The notes under the pieces: generated by a model
Told to the model about the DNA's origin: nothing
Databases searched by the model: none
The model's input: only the letters and a program-made list of their open reading frames with translations
Shown: positions 1-12,096 of the stretch, in pieces
Layout of the letters: the number at the start of each line of letters is the position of its first letter
Numbering within the stretch: position 1 is the first letter of the stretch
Translations under genes and position numbers: made by a program
Source of the DNA: Populus alba
Taxonomy: Eukaryota; Streptophyta; Magnoliopsida; Malpighiales; Salicaceae
DNA: 64,000 bases
Assembly (NCBI RefSeq): GCF_005239225.2
Contig: NC_133297.1
Coordinates: 6,704,392 to 6,768,391 of the forward strand
Direction of reading: 5' to 3'

Positions 1-448
1 AAATAAAAACCCCAAATAAAACCAACAAATCTTTAGGGTTTGTTTGACTCTCAACACCCTTTTTTTTGTTTCTTTCTTTATTTTTGTTTCTCTCGACATC
101 CAATCGCGAGTTTCAGTGAGAGTGAAAAACAATCAATCACCTGCTCAGTCTCTTCTCTCTCTTGCAGGATCCATTCCTCTTCACTTCACCGATATTCTCG
201 CCTTTTTTGTAGTGTGCGAAAATCCGAAAACCTAGAGAGAGAAAGTGGACAGATAGGCTAAAAGGCAGCAAGCAGGCTCTGTTTTTATTTTTGTAACGTT
301 GGGATCGGAGGGTAAAATTGCAGTTCGATTCAAATTTTTGGAGGGATTTTTTAACAACACCATTTTAGCTTTCGATTTCTTTTCTGTTCGGGCATGACTT
401 TTTTTTTTGGTTCATGCCATAAACTTGGGGTTTAAAGAGTAAATTTGT
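1..448 (+). promoter_or_regulatory. BRM 5' leader (partial upstream region)
   Basis: This stretch is pyrimidine-rich and leads straight to the BRM start codon at 449, with no splice acceptor needed in between, so it most likely contains the 5' untranslated region. It has several upstream ATGs: two at 40 and 44 opening frames of 73 and 63 codons, and two near the main start (394 and 413). The transcription start cannot be placed, so it is unclear which upstream ATGs are transcribed. No other gene is seen here. Confidence 0.6.
394..435 (+). promoter_or_regulatory. short upstream ORF in the BRM leader
   Basis: An ATG at 394 opens a 13-codon frame with a TAA at 433-435, ending 13 bases before the BRM ATG. 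A second overlapping start at 413 stops after two codons. Upstream frames this close to a main start usually lower translation of the main frame. That effect is an inference here, because the sequence alone does not show that the region is transcribed or that ribosomes use it. Confidence 0.35.
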
Positions 449-3400
449 ATGCAATCTGGTGGTGGTGGAGGAGGTGGGCCCAGTTGGGTAGGACCGGCTG
501 GGCGTGCGGGGTCCACATCATCAGCTGCAGCATCGCCTTCGTCTTCGTCTTCGTCTGCTGCTGTATGGAACCTTCAGTTGGGATTTGATTCGGTACAGCA
601 GCAACAGCAACAACAGCAGTCTAGGCAGGTAAGGTTTTTCTTTTCAATTTATCAAATTTGATTAATTGATATGTGTGATTAGTGAATTCCAGTTGTACTC
701 AATGTGATTGATTAGTTTTTTTAATTTTTTTTATTAATCACGAGTTTGGAGGAGGCACACTAAGCATGCATTTAATCTTAGGAGAAGATTAGGGCATTTA
801 AATTATTTTGAGGTGTAATCAAGCATCTGAGTTTGCTCGGGGGTTTGTTTCAATATTGAAGATCAATGACAACTAAGCGCGGGTCCTGCTATTGGGTATT
901 TTGTTTTAGCAGTTGGTATTCCTTATCTGGGTGATGTTTAATCATGTCTGTTGTTTTCCTTGTTAGTTTATGTGGATATTGTTATTATATTTTATTTCTT
1001 CCACTTTTTTTTTTAGAAAAAAAAATAAAGAGCCCTTTTTTTTATTGGGATTATGGAATAATCCTGCAGAAGTATCATACTTGGTGTTCATGGTGGAATC
1101 TGTCAAATTTTATGGTTCTTGTTATCTGTCGTGTTTTGCCGGCATTGATTTTTGAGCAGCAATTTTAGATGGAGGTTTTTTTTTTTTTACTGAAATTTAT
1201 GGCGCAGTTTGCATAAAAATGAATCTTTAGATGCATCATGCATGCATTTATTTTGCTTTCTCTTTTAGATTCTTGTCAATATGAAGGTGCAGTGGTGATT
1301 CTAGTGCTCGGTTGACCATCTTCGTGCTTGTTTCCAAATCCAATTTTGTGTACTTTGTGAATTGTATGATATTGTGCTTATTTCTAAGATTTCCTTACGG
1401 GCAAGAGTAGTTTGCACTTTCATTTTTAGGTGAAATTTTGGTAGCATTTGTTTTATATTTCTAACTGTGCATGCAGGCATTACAGCAACAATTACTTAGA
1501 AAACCCGAAGGGAATGAAACCCTTCTAGCTTATCAAGCTGGAACTCTTCAAGGAGTTACGGGAGGGAACAATTTTGCTTCTTCTCCAGGCTCAATGCAAA
1601 TACCTCAACAGTCCAGGCAATTATTTGATTTGGCTCGACAACATGGTTCCTCTCAGGACGGACAGAATAGGAATCAAGGTGTTGAGCAACAGGCTTTGAA
1701 CCCAATTCAACAAGCATATCTTCAATATGCTTTCCAGGCCGCCCAACAAAAGTCAGCTTTGGCAATGCAGTCTCAGCAACAAGCTAAAATAGGAACACTG
1801 GGCTCTCCTGCTGGAAAGGATCATGACATGCGGGTGGGAAATTTGAAAATGCAGGAACTCATGTCCATGCAGTTGGCAAATCAGGCTCAGGCTTCATCTT
1901 CTAAGAACCCATCTGAACATTTTTCTCGTGGTGAAAAACAGGTGGAACAAGGTCAGCAGCAAGCCTCTGAACAGAGGAATGAGCAAAAGTCTCCAATCCA
2001 GCCTACTGCCATTGGACAACTAATGCCTGCAAATGTTACTAGACCCATGCAGGCACCACAGGTTCAGCAAAACATCCAAAACATGGCAAACAACCAGCTC
2101 GCAATGGCTGCTCAGATGCAAGCAATGCAAGCATGGGCACTTGAGCGCAACATTGATCTGGCACAACCTGCAAATGCCAACTTGATGGCGAAGCTTATTC
2201 CAGTCATGCAGGCAAGGATGGCTGCACAACTAAAGGCAAATGAAAATAATACTGGTGGACAATCATCACATCTCCCTGTGTCAAAGCCACAGGTTGCTTC
2301 TCCATCCATTGCAAACGAGAGTTCTCCTCATGCAAATTCATCCAGTGATGTCTCTGGGCAGTCTGGCTCAGCAAAAACCAGGCAAACTGTACCATCTGGT
2401 CCCTTTGGCTCAACTTCCAATGGAGGCATGGTGAGTAACCCTAACAACCTCACAATGCAGCAGCAGGCTTTTCACAGCAGAGAGAACCAAGCACCTCCTC
2501 GACAGGCAGTTGTGCTTGGAAATGGAATGCCTGCAAACGCAAGCCAAGGTGCAGATCATACTCTGCCTTCAAAAAATGCATTAAACAGCCCAGAAACTTC
2601 ACAGACACAGCAATTCAGGCACCTGAATCGATCTTCTCCACAATCTGCTGGTCCTTCTAATGATGGAGGCTTGGGCAACCACATCTCTTCACAAGGCAGG
2701 CCAGCTGTCCAGATGGCACAAGAGCGCACTGGGTTCACTAAACAGCAGTTGCATGTTCTGAAGGCCCAAATTCTAGCATTTAGGCGACTGAAGGTCTAAA
2801 AGTCTTTTACCTGCCACTACACATTTTCTTAATGTCCACTTGAAATTTTCAATTGACTTTATAAGTTCTCAGTGGATCACATGTTTTTTTTTTTTTTTTT
2901 TGCTTGATAGAAAGGAGAAGGTACTCTTCCACAAGAGCTTCTTCGAGCTATTGCTCCACCACCCCTTGAGTTGCAGCTGCAGCAACAACTTCTCCCTGCA
3001 GGAGGAAGTAATCTGGACAGGTCGGGTGGAAAGATTGCTGAAGACCAAGCCAGACATCTGGAGTCCAATGACAAGGGTTCGAAAGCAATGCTATCTATGA
3101 ATGGACAGAATTTTTCTAAAGAGGAAGTTTTTACTGGCGATGAGAAAGCAACCGTCTCAACCATGCATATGCAAAAGGCACCGGCTGTGATGAAGGAACC
3201 CACTCCCCTTGTGGCTTCTGGGAAAGAAGAGCAGCAAACTGCTACATGTTCTGTCAATTCAGACCAGGAGACTGAACATGGACTTCTGAAAACTCCTGTT
3301 AGAAGTGATCTAGCAGCAGATAGGGGAAAGGGCGTTGCTTCACAGTTTCCTGCATCTGATGCTATGCAAGCTAAGAAACCTGCACAAGCAAGCACTGTGG

Positions 3401-6400
3401 TCCAGCCGAAAGATACCGGCTCTGCCAGAAAGTATCATGGACCATTATTTGATTTTCCCTTTTTTACTAGGAAACATGACTCTGTTGGGTCAACTGGGAT
3501 GATTAACACAAATAATAACCTAACATTGGCCTATGACGTCAAAGATCTTCTTTTTGAGGAAGGCATGGAAATGCTTAACAAGAAAAGGTCAGAGAATTTG
3601 AAGAAAATCAATGGTCTACTAGCAGTAAATTTAGAGAGGAAAAGGATTAGACCAGATCTTGTGTTGCGGTTACAGATTGAAGAGAAAAAGCTTAGGCTTT
3701 TGGATCTACAGGCGCGTTTAAGGGATGACGTTGATCAACAGCAACAGGAAATCATGGCAATGCCTGACAGACTATATCGGAAGTTTGTTCGGCTATGTGA
3801 GCGTCAACGGATGGAGCTGACAAGGCAGGTACAGGCCTCTCAAAAAGCCATAAGAGAGAAGCAATTGAAATCCATCATGCAGTGGCGCAAGAAACTTCTT
3901 GAGACTCATTGGGCCATCCGGGATGCACGTACTGCCCGTAACAGAGGAGTTGCTAAATACCATGAGAGAATGTTGAGGGAGTTTTCAAAGAGAAAGGATG
4001 ATGACCGAAATAAAAGGATGGAGGCATTGAAGAACAATGATGTTGAAAGGTATAGAGAAATGTTGTTGGAGCAACAGACTAGCATCTCAGGCGATGCTTC
4101 TGAGAGATATGCTGTTCTCTCGTCATTCTTGACTCAGACAGAAGAATATCTCCATAAGCTGGGAGGTAAAATAACAGCTGCTAAGAATCAGCAGGAAGTG
4201 GAGGAGGCAGCTAATGCCGCAGCAGCAGCTGCACGACTGCAGGCATGATTTATTCACCCCCCCTTTCTTTATGTGAGATTTGGTTTGGAACTGCTAATTC
4301 ATTTAGTTTTATTGTTGATTAAAGGGCCTATCAGAAGAAGAAGTACGAGCAGCTGCAGCTTGTGCTGGTGAGGAAGTATTGATAAGAAACCGGTTTGTGG
4401 AAATGAATGCACCCAGGGACAGTTCATCTGTTAACAAGTAAGTTATTTGTTTGATTAAATTTGTCATGTTTCCCACGTTGAGGAGAGGAGTGAACTGGTT
4501 ATTTGATTTATTACATTCTGAATGGGTGTAGTTGGTTCCAAGATCGAGGCTTCTGTGTGCTATACAATATATCCTAAAGGCATCTAACACATGCCACTAG
4601 TGATCTTCACATACATAATTTACTTCCACATTTTCATCCTGTACAAAATTGATGCTTGATTGTAACAGTTTATGCTTTGTCGTTCCCTGTTAACAGATAT
4701 TACAATCTTGCACATGCTGTGAATGAAAGGGTCATAAGGCAACCATCTATGTTACGAGTTGGAACCTTACGAGACTATCAGCTTGTAGGCCACTAATCTT
4801 TGGTGTATTTTTTTTAATTTTATTTCATTTTCTTTTTGCTACATTTTAAGCCTTATCATGTCACAAGTTTCTTAAGCTATTTGTGTTTTGTGTGCTTGTT
4901 TGTCCCCCTCAGGTTGGGTTGCAGTGGATGCTTTCTTTGTATAACAACAAATTAAATGGAATCTTGGCAGATGAGATGGGGCTTGGAAAGACTGTACAGG
5001 TTTGTTTCTGTTGGCTCAAGCCTCTTCTTTTTATGGAAGCTTAAGCCTTTAAACCACATCCTTTTAAAAAATGAAATATTTGAAAACAAATCCCATCTAT
5101 TTGCTTTCAAAACCCTAGAGGTTTAATGTCTCTGAACTCCATGCCTCATATATGGATCCTTTGTTCTTGGAAAAATTATTAGTAAGTTCACTTCTCTCAA
5201 GCAACAGACCAATTCACCAATAAATTCACCTATAATAATTTTATTTTACAGGAGTTTATTTCTTTACATGCTTCCTATAGTACCCTCCGAAACTTTGCAT
5301 TGCCTAAGAAACTTTTCTTTTTGAGGAAAAAATCTAATAACTTAAAGGTGAATTTGTTGTGTCAATGATTAAAGACATAAATTAAAAAACAAATATGAAG
5401 TTATATGTCCTAAGAAAATGTTCACTTTTAAATACGAGAAGTAATTAAAAATTCTAAAGCTTTAGCTGATTACATACAAAGAAACTTATTGCCATGAAAA
5501 TCCAAGTCTAAAAACCTTTTTTCCTTATATATACATTTATATATGTAAGAAAAAAGTAACTAGATAAGACTTGTAGTTTTTGACCTGAGCTATAAAAATG
5601 CTGAGCAAATTAACAGTGAAACCCTAAAAGCTAATGTTATACATGTTGAAAAAAGAAGAAGAAGGGTGCATTTACCCGTTCTCTTTTAGGAAACTTGCAT
5701 GTGAATCTGAGAACAATTCTTATAATTGAGCTGATAGTTGTGAAATAATGAAGGATAAATTGATGATTTAGAATCTCAATTATGGAGTATATAAAATTGA
5801 GATTTTGTGGAATGAAAAGTTGCATAATGAACTTATTGGTCTTTTGCATGTTAATGGTGAACCCGTTGGTGCTTTCCTATTGGTAGTCAACTAGAATAAT
5901 TTATAGATGACATAATAGACATTTTTTTTTATGTGCTATTCTTAAATAATTTTGTTCCTATGCAGGTGATGGCATTGATTGCTTATCTAATGGAATTCAA
6001 AGGAAACTATGGACCACATCTTATAATCGTTCCTAATGCTGTTTTGGTGAATTGGAAGGTTAGTTACTCTTAGTTGCATATTTATTCACATATTTATTCA
6101 CAGGATTTTTTAGTGTTTTTTGATGCCTGACCGAGTTCATGCTGCAGAGCGAGCTACACAACTGGCTGCCATCTGTATCCTGCATTTATTATGTTGGTGG
6201 AAAGGATCAGCGGTCAAAATTATTTTCCCAAGTAAGAAGAACACATTTACGCTCATTTGTTTTTCACTCTTCAGATTTATTATGAATTGCTGAGCTTTCT
6301 TTCACTGTAACTCTGTAGGAGGTTTCTGCCATGAAATTTAATGTCCTTGTGACAACTTATGAGTTCATCATGTATGACCGGTCAAAACTTTCTAAAGTTG

Positions 6401-9400
6401 ATTGGAAGTACATCATAATTGACGAGGCACAGAGAATGAAGGACAGGGAGTCAGTTTTAGCCCGTGATCTTGATAGATATCGCTGCCAGAGGCGCTTACT
6501 TCTCACGGGGACACCATTACAGGTCTGTTAAAGCTGTCTATTTTATAGCTACACACCATTGTTACTCAAATGCTTATCTGTGTGTCTTGGGGAAAACTTA
6601 GATCTAGAATACAGTTTTGAAGTCTTGGCTAGTTTGTGCTTCCATGGCCTAACTGTCATTTAGAGCATGTTTGGGAGAGGAGAAATGGGAGGAAAGAGTA
6701 AAAGCAAGAAGAAAATTGGAGGAAGAATAGTTGATGTGATGGCTAGGAATTCTGTATTAGATCCCTCATCCCATTCTGAAGTCAAGTAAGGAGTCCTATT
6801 TCAGAAGCACGGACTCAAACACTCTTTATGTTTGGAAGATCATTGTTCTTCACTCTCTTGCTATTACCCGCAGGTAGCGCAGCAGGATTACTTCTGTTTA
6901 GAAGAAGGGCGAAAAAGTGAGTAATAGAAGTTGGGGACAAAATTTTCTCCTTGGACTCATTTTCTTTCACCAACATGAGAGAAAATGAGAAAGATAATCC
7001 TTTCAGTTTTTACTGGATTGATTTACATAGATGCACACTTTCACATTTGATTTATAGATCAGCTTTGTTTTGCAGGACTATTATATATTTAGCCTTGGTT
7101 CTTTTTTCCCATGATTACTTTTTTTATTTTATTTTTACATTTCCTTCTAAACACAAAGAGAGTATAATGTTCTATTCTCGTCACATGCCCCCCCCCCCCC
7201 AGTTTTCATGCCAAATGCAGTCTTGATATCTTTCTTGGTATTTATCTGTGCGCTGCTGTGTATTCACAATCATGCACAAAATTGCTGTTGCTCCACTGAA
7301 CCTTACTTTAACCAAAAAACTGTGTTTGGGTCTTATTATATTTAACTTAGAGATCGCCTCAGCTGCATAGCTCATGTATATAAATTTCATATTATTTCTA
7401 AATGGCATTCTGTTTAAACTAATCAAGAACAGATGGTCAATAGATTGAAACCTCTGCAGTTTACAAATGAAAATTAGAGTCTCAATTTGACATATATGAA
7501 GCAATATTGTGATATTAAGAAAAATAATAGCTCAGAAATTCAATATTAATTCTGTCAGCAATGAATTTTGGCTATGGCTTTACATGGATTGATTTTGGGT
7601 TCTGCAGAATGACTTGAAGGAGCTATGGTCGCTCTTGAATCTACTTCTGCCAGAAGTTTTTGATAATCGTAAAGCATTTCATGATTGGTTCTCAAAGCCC
7701 TTCCAAAAGGAAGCTCCAATGCATGATGGAGAGGATGACTGGCTTGAAACTGAAAAGAAGGTGATCATAATTCATCGACTTCATCAAATTCTAGAGCCTT
7801 TTATGCTCAGACGTCGTGTTCAAGACGTGGAAGGTTCACTTCCACCCAAGGTATGGCATTAATTTGTCCTCGTCAATCATGATGTTTTCATGTGGTGGAT
7901 TCTAATACAGTGCTACATTGCAGGTTTCCATTGTCTTGAGGTGTAGAATGTCTTCTATACAGAGTACAATTTATGATTGGATCAAATCTACTGGTACTAT
8001 TCGAGTTGACCCTGAGGATGAGAAGCTCAGGGCTCAAAAAAATCCAGCATACCAGCCTAAGGTGTACAAAACTTTAAATAACAGATGTATGGAGCTCCGA
8101 AAAACTTGCAATCATCCTTTGCTTAATTACCCATATTTCAATGACTTATCCAAGGATTTTCTTGTTCAATCTTGTGGGAAACTATGGATTCTGGATAGGA
8201 TTCTCATAAAACTTCAAAGAACAGGCCATCGGGTGCTACTCTTTAGTACCATGACAAAACTCCTTGATATATTGGAGGAATACCTGCAATGGCGTCGACT
8301 GGTATACAGAAGGATTGATGGAACAACTAGCCTTGAAGATCGTGAATCGGCTATCGTGGACTTTAATAGCCATGATTCAGACTGCTTTATTTTCTTGCTT
8401 AGTATTCGTGCTGCTGGAAGGGGTCTTAATCTTCAGTCAGCTGACACGGTTATCATATATGATCCTGATCCAAACCCTAAGAATGAGGAACAGGCAGTTG
8501 CTAGAGCCCACCGGATTGGACAGACAAGAGAAGTCAAAGTCATTTATATGGAAGCAGTTGTTGACAAAATTTCTAGCTGTCAAAAAGAGGATGAATTAAG
8601 AAGTGGAGGCACCGTTGATTTAGAAGATGACCTTGTTGGTAAGGATCGATATATGGGTTCTATTGAGAGCCTAATAAGGAATAACATCCAGCAATATAAG
8701 ATTGACATGGCTGATGAGGTTATCAATGCTGGGCGTTTTGATCAAAGAACAACACATGAGGAGAGGCGAATGACTTTAGAGACATTATTGCATGATGAGG
8801 AGCGGTATCAAGAAACTATGCATGATGTTCCATCACTCCAAGAGGTTAATCGCATGATAGCCAGGAGTAAAGATGAAGTTGAATTATTTGATCAAATGGA
8901 TGAAGAGTTTGATTGGACTGAGGAGATGACGAGGTATGATCAGGTACCTAAATGGCTTAGAGCCAGTTCAAAAGAAGTGGATGCTACTATGGCTATTCTA
9001 TCAAAGAAACCATCAAAAGCTATCCTTTTTGCTGATGTTATGGGTATGGTTTCCGGTGAAATGGAAACTGAAAGAAAACGGGTGCGGCCAAAGGGGAAAA
9101 AGTCTCCTAATTACAAGGAAATCGATGATGAAAATGGAGACTATTCTGAGGCAAGTTCTGATGAGAGAAACGGTTATTCTGTACATGAAGAAGAGGGAGA
9201 AATTCAAGAGATTGAAGATGATGAATCCAGTGGTGCTGTTGGGGCACCACCCATTAATAAGGACCAATCAGAAGATGATGGTCCCCCGTGTGATGGTGGG
9301 TATGAGTGTCACGGAGCTTTGGAAAGCACTAGAAATAATGATGTACTAGATGAAGCTGGTTCCTCAGGATCATCCTCTGACAGCCAAAGAGTTACACGAA

Positions 9401-12096
9401 TCATCTCTCCTGTCTCTCCTCAGAAATTCGGGTCACTTTCTGCATTAGATGCTAGACCAGGTTCACTTCCCAAAAAGCTGGTATGTTTCTTCTGTACCTA
9501 TTCTTGTGCTTCATTACTGACTTGGGTAGTATTGCTATCCATTTACTGTTCCATTAATATTGTACAGCCAGATGAATTAGAAGAGGGGGAAATTGCCGTG
9601 TCTGGAGATTCTCACATGGATCACCAGCAATCTGGAAGTTGGATGCATGATCGCGATGAAGGTGAAGATGAACAGGTTCTGCAACCTAAGATTAAACGAA
9701 AACGTAGTATTCGGCTTCGACCCCGTCACACTGTTGAAAGGCCAGAGGAGAAGTCTAGCAATGATGTGCAACGTGGAGATTCTTGTTTGTTGCCATTCCA
9801 AATGGATCATAAATATCAAGCACAGTTGAGGAGCGATACTGAAATGAAAGCATTAGTAGAGCCTAGTGGATTCAAGTATGATCAGATTGATTCCTCAACA
9901 AGTAGGCGAAATTTACCTTCAAGAAGAATAGCCAAAACACCTAAGTTACATGCTTCGCCAAAATCTGGCAGATTGCATTTGCAGTCTGCTCCAGCAGAGG
10001 ATGCTACTGAACACTCCAGAGTGAGTCTGGATGGTAAAGTTCCAAGTACAAGTGGTACTTCATCTTTGGGCACCAAGATGTCTGATGTCATCCAGAGAAG
10101 GGTATGAACTCAGTTCATTTATTATTCTAATTTATTTTGTCTTGTTAATATAATGTAATTGGATAGGTCATATGCGCCTAAAAGAGGCTTGACAGTGGAA
10201 AATCAAGATTGGCTTGGCACATGATGTTCTTTACATCAAGTGTAGACTCTCTTTTTAATTGTCTGTCCCTAGTTATATCTTATATCATATTTCTGTATAT
10301 TAACTGGAAGTTTCAATTGTGCAGTGTAAGAATGTTATTGGCAAGTTCCAAAGGAGGATAGACAAGGAAGGACAACAAATTGTACCTCTTCTAGCTGATT
10401 TGTGGAAGAGGATTGAAAATTCTGGTCATGTAAGTGGTGCTGGAACTAATCTTTTGGATTTACGGAAGATTGAACAGCGTGTTGACAGATTGGAGTATAG
10501 TGGAGTGATGGAGCTTGTGTTTGACGTGCAATTCATGTTAAAGGGTGCAATGCAATTTTATGGGTTCTCACATGAGGTATGATTTCTCATCCAAACTTTC
10601 ACTTAAACATTTTTTTTCTCTAGAACATTTTCTCCTGGAAAATGCTACTGGCGATGTCTCTGTATATCCTGTTGGAGCATGAATATGGTCTCTTTGAAAC
10701 TTTTTTATAGTATGGCATTTGTCAATGATTTGATGTGGAATTTGTGTCCCGTCATGGATAACCAATTTCTAGAGTGCTCTATTATCTTTCTTTTATAAAA
10801 GTTGTGTTATTCCCTCTTGGAAGATGTCATATTATCTGTTTCGTAGTATCATTCATTTACAAGATTTTTAAATTCTTTTCTATGCAAACATTTTGGATAT
10901 AATTTTGAAATGTCCAATTATATATTTCTTGTTTTGGTTTTCTTTTTCTCGCACTTGAACATAATGGACTGGTATGATCGAGTAATTTATGGAAACATCA
11001 TCTTTGAATGTAGCCCAGTTCAACTTTTGATTTTAAGGTTTGATCTATTATCCCATTAAAGGATGAGACAAAAAAAGGTGGGGAACTATTCTTCTTTATA
11101 GTTGTTCTTGAACACTTTGCTTGACAAAAGCTTATCCTTTGGTTACATCCTATGATTTTCATGTGAATCAAAATTTCCAAATTCTTCCCTGTATATAAGT
11201 GAACATATGCCCAGTTGTCAGAACAATGGAATTTTGTGATTTCTTCTATCTATTACTTCAATTAGCTGCCTTAACTCCCAATGGTGCCAATTACCAGAGC
11301 TAATCTACTTGGTCGAACTTCAAAACAAGTTAGAATCTCAAGTTATGTTTACATCATGCAGGTTAGAACTGAAGCAAGAAAGGTGCATGATCTCTTTTTT
11401 GATATCTTGAAGATTGCATTTCCAGACACCGATTTCCGAGAGGCCAGGAATGCTCTATCTTTCTCTGGCCCATCATCAACTTCCGTTACTGCTCTGTCTG
11501 CAAAACAAGCTGCTCTTGGCCTAAGCAAGAGAAACAAGTCAATAAATAATGTGGAACCTGACAACAGCACTACCCATAAGCCAATGCAGCGAGGATCCAT
11601 TCCTAATAGTGACGACATTAGGAGCGTCCGTGTGCCCCAGAAGGAAACAAGGGTTGGGAGTGGAAGTGGCAGTAGTAGGGAACAATATCATCAGGATGAT
11701 TCTCCACTGCATCCAGGGGAGTTGGTTATCTGCAAGAAGAAGAGGAAAGACCGGGACAAGTCAGCAGTGAGGTCAAGGACTGGATCAAGTGGTCCAGTCT
11801 CCCCCCCTAGCATGGGCCGTAATATCACGAGTCCTGTTTTGAATTCAATACCTAAAGATGCGAGACTGAATACGAGTCCTGTTTTGAATTCAATACCTAA
11901 AGATGCGAGACAGAATACGAGTCCTATTTTGAATTCAATACCTAAAGATGCGAGACTGAGCCATCAGAATAAGCATCAGCAAGGGTGGGTGAACCAACCA
12001 CAACCACCAAATGGTGGTGCGGGGAGTGTTGGTTGGGCAAATCCTGTAAAGAGGTTGAGGACAGATGCTGGTAAAAGAAGGCCGAGCCATTTATGA
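449..12096 (+). CDS. BRM: BRAHMA-type SWI/SNF chromatin-remodelling ATPase
   Basis: This is the catalytic ATPase of plant SWI/SNF (BAF-type) nucleosome remodellers and acts in the nucleus. The exons I derive are 449-628, 1477-2793, 2911-4242, 4325-4437, 4697-4784, 4913-4999, 5966-6058, 6148-6231, 6319-6522, 7608-7850, 7924-9480, 9568-10101, 10325-10576 and 11362-12096. They total 6,819 nt in frame, or 2,272 residues, against about 2,190 in Arabidopsis BRM. Domain order is a Q-rich N terminus, a QLQ motif (~480-499), an HSA helix (~789-860), a Walker A motif DEMGLGKT (~1030), a DEAQ box (~1133), helicase motif V GRGLNLQ and motif [10 protein letters not shown] (~1407 and ~1443), an acidic tail, and a C-terminal bromodomain over the last two exons (from ~1945). 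Similarity to Arabidopsis BRM (At2g46020) runs along the whole length, to the final KRRPSHL. All catalytic motifs are present and the gene looks functional. Odd points, listed separately, are a GC-AG intron, an intron open in frame, an altered AT-hook and a C-terminal triplication. Confidence 0.97.
4243..4324 (+). other. BRM intron 3 with a GC-AG splice pair
   Basis: Exon 3 must end with the codons for Leu-Gln at 4242, because exon 4 starts in frame with Gly-Leu-Ser after the AG at 4323-4324. The intron then begins GCATGA, preceded by CTGCAG. No GT donor lies at a position that would keep the conserved protein sequence. GC-AG introns are a known minority class of U2 introns and usually have strong exon-side complementarity to U1, as the CAG here provides. 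Confidence 0.8.
9481..9567 (+). other. BRM intron 11, 87 nt and free of in-frame stops
   Basis: The intron has a canonical GTATGT donor and a TGTACAG acceptor. Its length is a multiple of three and it carries no stop in the BRM frame. Splicing joins a Lys-Lys-Leu end to Pro-Asp-Glu-Leu-Glu-Glu, which matches other BRM proteins. Retention would add 29 mostly hydrophobic and cysteine-containing residues to the acidic tail after the helicase domain. Confidence 0.75.
11822..11956 (+). repeat. three tandem 45-bp copies inside the BRM coding sequence
   Basis: Three head-to-tail copies with a 45-base period encode a 15-residue unit of the form [15 protein letters not shown]. They differ by only a few bases, for example Val to Ile in copy three and Leu to Gln at one copy boundary, so the expansion is recent. 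Arabidopsis BRM appears to have a single related unit at this place. The array lies in the disordered tail after the bromodomain and stays in frame. Confidence 0.9.

Noticed and set aside
2877..3395. 172-codon minus-strand frame inside BRM exon 3
   Set aside because: It is antisense to conserved BRM coding sequence and has no domain; the plus-strand frame matches BRM across its whole length.
7189..7200. C homopolymer in BRM intron 9
   Set aside because: A short slippage tract inside an intron with no sign of function.
11281..11361. Open frame with an ATG extending BRM exon 14 upstream
   Set aside because: The conserved protein resumes at Val-Arg-Thr-Glu after the AG at 11361, and exon 13 joins it in phase; the upstream part is intron that happens to lack stops.
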